64,000 nucleotides of DNA from Limisphaerales bacterium. Its GTDB lineage: Bacteria; Verrucomicrobiota; Verrucomicrobiia; Limisphaerales; SXTU01. Made by a program: the position numbers and the translations under genes. Below the pieces are notes generated by a model, which worked only from the letters and a program-made list of their open reading frames with translations, searched no databases and had not been told where the DNA came from. Where the stretch lies: contig WRPG01000007.1 in assembly GCA_009773355.1 (NCBI GenBank), forward strand, positions 97,635 to 161,634, in the 5' to 3' direction. Positions 58,698-64,000 of the stretch are shown in pieces (the stretch's first letter is position 1; each line of letters opens with the position of its first letter).

Positions 58698-60206
58698 CAG
58701 ATCAAAGCACGCCATCTCGATGGCGTTCCGCACGAGCAGCTTTCCGCCCGCGATAGCCGGGTGGTTCCACGTCTTGCCCTTGATGGCGGGGATGCGGGCG
58801 ACTTCAACGTGTCGGTCGGGCAGCGCCTGCACCAGCGCGAGGTCGCCGTCGCCGCAGAGGATGACGAGATGGCCGCTGGCGAGGAGGAGTTGTCCATAGC
58901 CGTAGCGACCGTCTTTCCAACGCCGCTCGCCGGTCGTCGCGTCAAGACAGACGAGGATGTCCTCGTCGAGGCCGTAGAGGTGGCCGTTGTGCAGCACGGA
59001 GCTGGTGAACTTGTTTTTCAGAAATTTGTTCCGCCACAGTTCCTTCACCGCGAAGCCGCTGTCCGCGCGGTTCAACTCCAAGCCCACCGCGCCCGTGCCG
59101 TAGCCCGCGCTCAGGACGAGCCGGTTCGTGCCCGTCACGATGGGCTGGGCGATGGTGTTGTCGAACTCGACGCGCCACGGGAAGCGCCAGAGCGCCTTGC
59201 CGTCCGCCGGCGACACGCCAAGCAGATGCCCGGCGCTGTGGACGAGCAACTGCCGTTCGCCCGCCAGCGTCACGAGCATCGGCGAGGAGTAGGCGGCCTT
59301 GTCCTGCATCTCCTTCCACACTGGCGCCCCGGAGACTTTGTCGTAGGCGATCAGCATCCGCCCGTCGCGGCCCTGCGGGTCGCCCGCGAGCACGAGCACC
59401 TTGTCGTCCACGATGAGCGGCGACGCGGCGACGGCGAAGAAGAGGTTCAAGCAACTGTTCTCCGCAAAAAGATCATGCTGCCAGAGCAGCTTGCCCGTCG
59501 CAGCTTCGAGGCAGCGGAACTGCCCCGTGCCGCCGAGCGAATAGAGCCGGCCCTCGTGCCACGTCGGCGTCGCGCGCGGCCCTTCGCCGCCCATCCACTC
59601 TTGGAAATGCGCCGGGTAGCTGTGCGCCCACACCTCACGGCCCGTCTCGACTTCGTAAGCCGTCACCGCCTCCAGCTCGCGACGTTGCTCGATGGTGAAG
59701 GCCAGGCCCTCCGCCACCACGAACGACGCGTAGCCGCCGCCGACCGGCTGCTTCCACAGCAGCTTCGGCGGCGACTTCGCCCAATCCACGTTGATGGGCT
59801 GCTCGGTGTAATGGCCGTCGCGGTTCGGCCCGCGGAAGTCGGTCCAGTAGGGCGGCGATTTGGCTTTGGCTTCAGCCGGCGTTGCCTTGGCGGGTGCGGA
59901 ACCAGCCTTCTCTGACCGTGCCTTTTCCAGCCGCGCGTAGTCAGTTGTCTGCCACGTCGGAATCGGAATGGGCCGCCCCTGCATCTCGAAGCGCAGCCCG
60001 GTGAACCGGTGCAGCAGGAACAGAATCGCCGCTGCATACACGAGCGAGAACAAGCCCACGCCGACCGAGCCGAACAGCTTGCGCCCAATGCCTGCGGGGC
60101 CGCGCCACAGCAGCCACAAGCCCGCCGGCGGGAAGATCAGCGTGACCAGCCGCAGCCGTCGGGCGGCGGACTGGTCGGATTGAGCGGCGAATGGCTCGGG
60201 GTTCAT
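58692..60206 (-). CDS. Membrane-anchored PQQ-type beta-propeller protein
   Basis: A 504-residue protein. Two N-terminal membrane helices (LVTLIFPPAGLWLLWRG, SVGVGLFSLVYAAAILFLLH) anchor a periplasmic domain. That domain is a pyrrolo-quinoline-quinone-like propeller: WTDFRGPNRDGHY, AVTAYEVETGREVWAHSYPA, CLEAATGKLLWQHDLF, VCLDATTGERRWKDGRYG. These are structural repeats without dehydrogenase residues, so PQQ binding is doubtful. ATG at 60206 is well supported. Confidence 0.85.
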   Translation of the reverse strand: MNPEPFAAQSDQSAARRLRLVTLIFPPAGLWLLWRGPAGIGRKLFGSVGVGLFSLVYAAAILFLLHRFTGLRFEMQGRPIPIPTWQTTDYARLEKARSEKAGSAPAKATPAEAKAKSPPYWTDFRGPNRDGHYTEQPINVDWAKSPPKLLWKQPVGGGYASFVVAEGLAFTIEQRRELEAVTAYEVETGREVWAHSYPAHFQEWMGGEGPRATPTWHEGRLYSLGGTGQFRCLEAATGKLLWQHDLFAENSCLNLFFAVAASPLIVDDKVLVLAGDPQGRDGRMLIAYDKVSGAPVWKEMQDKAAYSSPMLVTLAGERQLLVHSAGHLLGVSPADGKALWRFPWRVEFDNTIAQPIVTGTNRLVLSAGYGTGAVGLELNRADSGFAVKELWRNKFLKNKFTSSVLHNGHLYGLDEDILVCLDATTGERRWKDGRYGYGQLLLASGHLVILCGDGDLALVQALPDRHVEVARIPAIKGKTWNHPAIAGGKLLVRNAIEMACFDLR

Positions 60207-60284
60207 GAAGCGGGCGCAAGATAGCCCGCCGTTCCAGCGCGTCCACGCCGAAGCGCGGATTCCGCCCACGGGGCCGCCGAAACT

Positions 60285-61052
60285 TCACTTCCCCGCGCTG
60301 AACCCGCCATCAATGATGAACTCCGTGCCGGTCACGAAGCCGGCCTCGTCGCTGGCGAGGTAGAGGGCGGCGGCGGCGATTTCCTCGGGCTTGCCCATCC
60401 GGTTCACGGCCTGCGTGGCGCAGGCGTCGCGGTAGGCCTTCTCGGGGTCGGGATACTTCTTCAGCCAACCGGTGACGAAGGGTGTCTCGACGCGGCCGGG
60501 GCAGATCGCGTTGGCGCGCACACCGTCGAGGGCGTGGTCGAGGGCCAGGGCCTTGGTCATGCCGGCGATGGCGAACTTCGTGGTGACATAGGCCAGCCGG
60601 TCCTTCACGCCCACGACCGCGCCGATGCTGGCGATGTTGACGATGCTGCCGGACTTGCGTTCGACCATGCCGGGCAGGAAGACTTTGGTGACGTTGAAGA
60701 CGCCGCGCACGTTGACGGACCAGAGGCGGTCGAGGTCCGCGCCGGTGGTGGTGAGCATGGTGCCCACGTGGCCGATGCCGGCGTTGTTCACGAGCACGTC
60801 GAGCCGGCCAAAGCAGGCCTTCACGGCGTTGCCCACGCGCTCGCAGTCGGCCTCGCTGCTCACGTCGAGCGCGAGGCATTCGGCCTGACCGCCGGCCGCG
60901 CGAATGGCGTTCACCGTCCCCTGCCCCGCCTTCTCATCCCGGTCGGTGACAAAGACGAAGCCGCCGGCCTTGGCAAAAGTTTCCGCGATGGCCGCGCCGA
61001 TGCCGGAGCCGGCGCCGGTGACGAGAGTGATTTTGTCTTTCAGTGAAAACAT
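60285..61052 (-). CDS. Short-chain dehydrogenase/reductase
   Basis: A 255-residue classical SDR with TGAGSGIG at residues 12-19 for NAD(P), NNAG at 89-92, and the catalytic Ser142, Tyr155 and Lys159 (YVTTK). The C-terminus FVTGTEFIIDGGFSAGK is typical. The substrate is unknown; sugar or polyol oxidation fits the neighbourhood. Asp at the end of strand 2 (VFVTDRDE) suggests NAD preference. Confidence 0.88.
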   Translation of the reverse strand: MFSLKDKITLVTGAGSGIGAAIAETFAKAGGFVFVTDRDEKAGQGTVNAIRAAGGQAECLALDVSSEADCERVGNAVKACFGRLDVLVNNAGIGHVGTMLTTTGADLDRLWSVNVRGVFNVTKVFLPGMVERKSGSIVNIASIGAVVGVKDRLAYVTTKFAIAGMTKALALDHALDGVRANAICPGRVETPFVTGWLKKYPDPEKAYRDACATQAVNRMGKPEEIAAAALYLASDEAGFVTGTEFIIDGGFSAGK

Positions 61053-61100
61053 GGGCGCGAGTGTGGCAAGCAGCGGGCGCGTCGGCAACGCACAACGCAG

Positions 61101-61196
61101 GTAGGAGACGAGGTTACGAGTCTCTGACTATTTGGCTTCGGCCCCCATCCAGCTCTGCCAATCCGAAGTGAGACTCCTCACGTCGTCTCCTACGAG
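61101..61196. repeat. Imperfect inverted repeat upstream of SDR
   Basis: Left arm GTAGGAGACGAGGTTACGAG (61101 on) and right arm GTGAGACTCCTCACGTCGTC (ending near 61196) belong to the family of 1245-1331 and 10786-10879. The left arm has diverged. It fills the gap between the sulfatase stop and the SDR start. Confidence 0.88.
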
Positions 61197-61209
61197 GATT
61201 AGGACGAGG

Positions 61210-62646
61210 TCACTGCGCCTTCTTCTTGCCTTTGCCGGCGCTCGGATTCGCGGCGGCCTTGGGCTGGCCGGGGAGCGGGGCGTTCATCTGGCCGGCTCCA
61301 GGATCGCGCGGGCCGGGTGGAAGTTCCTTGGACCACGCGAGGGCTCTCTCGCTGAGGCGCACGACGAGGCCGGGCTGCTTCTCGGCGAGGTTGTTGAGCT
61401 GCGTGAGGTCGCGCTTGAGGTCGTAGAGTTCCACACGGCTGCGGTCGGGGTTGAGGTAGAGCTTCCAGTCGCCCTCGCGGATGGCGAGCTGCGGGCTGTG
61501 GTGGAACGGCTCGCCCGCGATGCGGAAACGCCATTCCCAAAAGAGCGGCGTGGTGCGGGCGCGGGACTGGCCTTGGAAGACATCGGCCATGACTTCGCCG
61601 TCGGGCCGGTGCGTGGCCGGCAGCTTCACGCCGGCGAAGTGGCAGACGGTCGGCAGCCAGTCCACACCGGCAACGACCGAGGTGTCGTCAATCTTCCCCG
61701 CCGGCACTTTGCCCGGCCAGCGGATGATGCCGGGCACGCGGATGCCGCCCTCGTAGAGGCTGCGCTTGCGCCCGCGGAACGGCCCCGCGCTGCCGACGCC
61801 GCTGTGCCCGGCGTTGCCGATGTGGATGTCTTCGGGGCCGTTGTCGCTGCTGAAAAGGATGAGCGTGTCCTTGCCGAGGCCGAGTTTCTCCAGGCCGTCG
61901 AGCAGCCGGCCGACGTGGGTGTCGAGGTCGGTGACGCTGGCGTAGAAAATCTCGGCGGCGCTGGCGTGCGGAAAGTTCGCACCGCCAGCGCGGAAGCGGG
62001 CGTAGGGTTTCATCTGCTCCGGCGTGGGATTCAGTGTCGCGTGTGGGACGAGCGTCCAGAGCTGGAGGTAGAAGGGCTTGGCCTTGTTGGTCTCGATGAA
62101 CTTGAGCGCCTCGTTGACAAACAACTCGGTGGATTTGGCGCGGAAGAACTGGCTGTCCTCCGGGCCATTCGCGCCGCCCTTCTCGCTGGTGCCGACAAAG
62201 TCGAAACCATACGCGCTCGGGTCCGGTCCGCCGGAGTTGCTGCCGAGATGCCACTTGCCGATGTGCGCGGTGGCGTAGCCGGCGGACTTGAGGAGCGCGG
62301 CGGCGTTCGGAACTTTCGGGTCGAGGAACTGGCTCATGCCGCGCGCGGTGTTCTGCTCCGGCGTGGCGTAGTGGCCGTGGATTTTATGCCGCGACGGATA
62401 TTGCCCGGTGAAAAACGCGCAGCGGCTCGGCGAGCAGACGGAGGCGTTCACGTAGAACTGGGTGAACAGCGTGCCTTCCTTTGCGAGCCGGTCGAGGTTT
62501 GGCGTCCTGATGTGCGGGTGGCCGTAGCAGCCGAGGTCGCCCCAGCCGAGGTCGTCGGCAAGGATGAAGAGGAAGTTGGGCTTGCGCTCGGCGGCGGAGG
62601 CGAGGCACGCGTAGGACGCGAGGAGGCAGAGGAGGAGGCGTTGCAT
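61210..62646 (-). CDS. Sulfatase, family S1, exported
   Basis: A 478-residue arylsulfatase A-like protein. A signal peptide (MQRLLLCLLASYACLASAAE) precedes metal ligands Asp31-Asp32 (ILADDLGWGDLGCYG). The canonical active-site motif is VCSPSRCAFFTG with Cys71, followed by HIGKWHLG and LFSSDNGPEDIH. The C-terminus is extended by a low-complexity basic tail (GQPKAAANPSAGKGKKKAQ). The sulfated substrate is not identifiable. ATG at 62646 was chosen by the signal peptide. Confidence 0.93.
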   Translation of the reverse strand: MQRLLLCLLASYACLASAAERKPNFLFILADDLGWGDLGCYGHPHIRTPNLDRLAKEGTLFTQFYVNASVCSPSRCAFFTGQYPSRHKIHGHYATPEQNTARGMSQFLDPKVPNAAALLKSAGYATAHIGKWHLGSNSGGPDPSAYGFDFVGTSEKGGANGPEDSQFFRAKSTELFVNEALKFIETNKAKPFYLQLWTLVPHATLNPTPEQMKPYARFRAGGANFPHASAAEIFYASVTDLDTHVGRLLDGLEKLGLGKDTLILFSSDNGPEDIHIGNAGHSGVGSAGPFRGRKRSLYEGGIRVPGIIRWPGKVPAGKIDDTSVVAGVDWLPTVCHFAGVKLPATHRPDGEVMADVFQGQSRARTTPLFWEWRFRIAGEPFHHSPQLAIREGDWKLYLNPDRSRVELYDLKRDLTQLNNLAEKQPGLVVRLSERALAWSKELPPGPRDPGAGQMNAPLPGQPKAAANPSAGKGKKKAQ

Positions 62647-62697
62647 AAGGAAGCGATAACAGGAAGCGACAGATTCCAAAGCATTCCTCATCGTCGA

Positions 62698-62759
62698 GAC
62701 AGGCTCGCCTCGGGCCTTGCGAACAGCCATCACTCGCGAAGGCCGCCGAGGCAGGTGTC
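62698..62759. repeat. Imperfect inverted repeat upstream of sulfatase
   Basis: GACAGGCTCGCCTCGGGCC with GGCCGCCGAGGCAGGTGTC pairs around a short loop, between the sulfatase and the orphan gene. Confidence 0.75.
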
Positions 62760-62788
62760 ACAGGGCTGCGGGCGACGAACCGACCTTG

Positions 62789-63190
62789 TCAGCGGGCTGC
62801 CTTCAAAACGACGAAGGTTTCCTTGTATTTTGTGTTTTCGACCAACCACGCAGCATAGGGCTTACCCCCGCATGAAAAGTGTGTGCTCACTGGCTTCTTT
62901 GTTTTTTCATGCGTCGGCGTCACCACTGTGTTGTCGCTCTTGTCAACCGCCACCGTCGCGATAGGAATATCCACCGCGCTGGGGTGATTGATTTCAATCG
63001 TGTAGTCCCCTCCACACTGCATTTCCAGCGCCTCCGTGGCGTCTGCCGCCAATTCTCCAAGAATGGTCTCGTCTTTTTTTCCGAAATAATGCCGCTCACC
63101 GCATGTGTTGTTCGCCTGATGATAACGAACCCAAACGTCGGCATCCTTTGGCAGTTTGCTGCTTTCAAACGGTAGTCTTGTGTCGCTCAT
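62789..63190 (-). CDS. Hypothetical protein
   Basis: A 133-residue soluble protein that I do not recognise. It has an N-terminal segment KDADVWVRYHQANNTCGERH, a central acidic part (GELAADATEALEMQCGGDYT) and several cysteines, and no signal peptide. Codon use is poorer in GC than in the neighbouring sulfatase. It starts 32 bp after the second orphan gene and may form a two-gene unit with it. Confidence 0.6.
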   Translation of the reverse strand: MSDTRLPFESSKLPKDADVWVRYHQANNTCGERHYFGKKDETILGELAADATEALEMQCGGDYTIEINHPSAVDIPIATVAVDKSDNTVVTPTHEKTKKPVSTHFSCGGKPYAAWLVENTKYKETFVVLKAAR

Positions 63191-63222
63191 AAGTTATGGT
63201 TCCTGTTCCCGATGGTGCGGCA

Positions 63223-63816
63223 TTAGCCTCTGACCCCGACCACGTTGTTGTCGGCATCAGTAATCACGTAAGTGAGGTTGCCCTCATCGTCGTAGTATAT
63301 GTCGGGCTGGGAAATGTCGGGACCGGGAGCGATTTCCAAAGGGCTCGCAAACACTTCGGCCCACAAAACGGGATTCTGGCCGTTTTCGTCGCACTCAACA
63401 ATTTGAGCAGAAGGGCGCTCTGATTCAGGCGGGGCCGGCTCGGCGGGCATGATTACCACATCCTTAAGCTCGGCTGCGGAGTCTCCCGTCATCAGGTCTT
63501 CGTTGTGATCCGGGTTCGGATACCGTGTCAGCCCAGTTGGCTCGTGTCGAATCCCGATGACCAGTTCCCCTTGGTTGCGAATGTCGGCGAGCACCAGCTT
63601 TTTGCCTGTGGGCAGCACGCGTTTGCGGGCCTGATCGAGCAGTGCCATCGCTTCCTCCAGCGGTTTCAGGACATTCGGCTGCTTCAGCGTGGTCGCCACC
63701 TCCGTTACGATGCCGGCGGCTTTGCGAACCAGTTCGGCGGCAGATTCCACAGCGCCTGGCCTAAGCTTCGGTCGGAAACGGCGCACAGAGGGACCCAAGG
63801 GCTTTTTCTTTGGCAT
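63223..63816 (-). CDS. Hypothetical protein
   Basis: A 197-residue protein that I do not recognise. It begins with a basic stretch (MPKKKPLGPSVRRFRPKLRP), then a helical part (LEEAMALLDQARKRVLPTGK), then an acidic C-terminal half ending VITDADNNVVGVRG. No signal peptide or transmembrane segment. The order basic-helical-acidic may fit a nucleic-acid or chaperone-like role, but I cannot support one. It is directly beside a possible insertion-sequence end. Confidence 0.6.
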   Translation of the reverse strand: MPKKKPLGPSVRRFRPKLRPGAVESAAELVRKAAGIVTEVATTLKQPNVLKPLEEAMALLDQARKRVLPTGKKLVLADIRNQGELVIGIRHEPTGLTRYPNPDHNEDLMTGDSAAELKDVVIMPAEPAPPESERPSAQIVECDENGQNPVLWAEVFASPLEIAPGPDISQPDIYYDDEGNLTYVITDADNNVVGVRG

Positions 63817-63914
63817 AGGAGAAATGTGAATTTGGTTGGTGGAACTGGATCTGAAGGCAGAGTCGCCAAGGCTGGCACGGTTAGCAAGCCCTTACTTGCA
63901 GGCTGTCGGAACTC

Positions 63915-64000
63915 CGTGAGAATGTCCCTATGGTAACTCGATAAGAATGTCCCCATGGCGGCGGGTTTGCGAAAGCAGACTGCCAACCACATGGAGACAT
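63915..64000 (+). mobile_element. Possible left end of an insertion sequence, truncated by window
   Basis: Two direct copies of a GAATGTCCCTATGG-like unit (near 63920 and 63945) resemble the terminal repeats of some IS families. They are followed by an ATG at 63955 (MAAGLRKQTANH and onward) that could start a transposase. The rest lies beyond the edge, so this is tentative. The 100 bp before it (63817-63914) show nothing I can assign. Confidence 0.35.

Noticed and set aside
63705..63992. A 95-codon minus-strand frame at the right edge
   Set aside because: It overlaps the 197-residue orphan in another frame and runs through the possible IS end. No support.

Overview
The window is GC-rich chromosomal DNA from a member of the Verrucomicrobiota (PVC superphylum). 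The best marker is a 51-residue small basic protein gene (57641-57796) of a family known from Verrucomicrobia and Chlamydiae. Consistent with that are three sulfatases, four exported c-type cytochrome proteins of the DUF1549/DUF1553 type, four DUF1501 proteins, three pseudopilin-like proteins with C-terminal DGH motifs, and an ECF sigma/FecR-LamG pair. I saw no tRNA, rRNA or CRISPR array.

Layout. (1) 1-6792, minus strand: a pseudaminic acid operon in pathway order, pseB, pseC, an orphan gene, a pseG-pseH fusion, pseI and pseF, then a HisH-type amidotransferase cut by the window edge. (2) 6915-9241, plus: a coiled-coil/TPR protein and a YjbQ-family protein. (3) 9291-17638: a GT-C-like membrane protein with TPRs, an enolase-superfamily protein, an exported Gfo/Idh/MocA protein, HEAT and VCBS repeat proteins, and a DUF1080-like protein. 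(4) 17687-22968, plus: a Tat-exported protein, an orphan, a Tat-exported pyruvyltransferase-like protein, a DoxX-like protein and NagB. (5) 22965-23709: a HEPN/MNT pair. (6) 23866-25272: a sulfatase. (7) 25442-47365: a 22-kb run of minus-strand genes headed by ECF sigma and FecR/LamG, containing pseudopilins, three cytochromes, three DUF1501 proteins, a sulfatase, a response regulator and Mpl. (8) 47445-55968: an esterase, a second cytochrome/DUF1501 operon with a small membrane protein inside it, and ComEC. (9) 56070-62646: a TPR protein, the small basic protein, an RluB-type pseudouridine synthase, a PQQ-type propeller, an SDR and a sulfatase. (10) 62789-64000: two orphans and a possible insertion-sequence end.

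How the genes may work together. The pse operon would make CMP-pseudaminic acid for the cell surface, probably amidated given the HisH. Most of the rest is exported: sulfatases, Tat-exported DUF1501 proteins, Sec-exported cytochromes and carbohydrate-related proteins. This looks like an envelope system for sulfated or otherwise complex polysaccharides, partly under ECF/FecR control.

The most unusual feature is repeats. About thirty elements of many sequence families share one plan: two inverted arms of roughly 20-30 bp around a short loop. Several are built from 7-bp tandem units. Many lie inside genes in frame, and others sit on stop codons. Paralogous cytochromes carry them at the same protein linkers.
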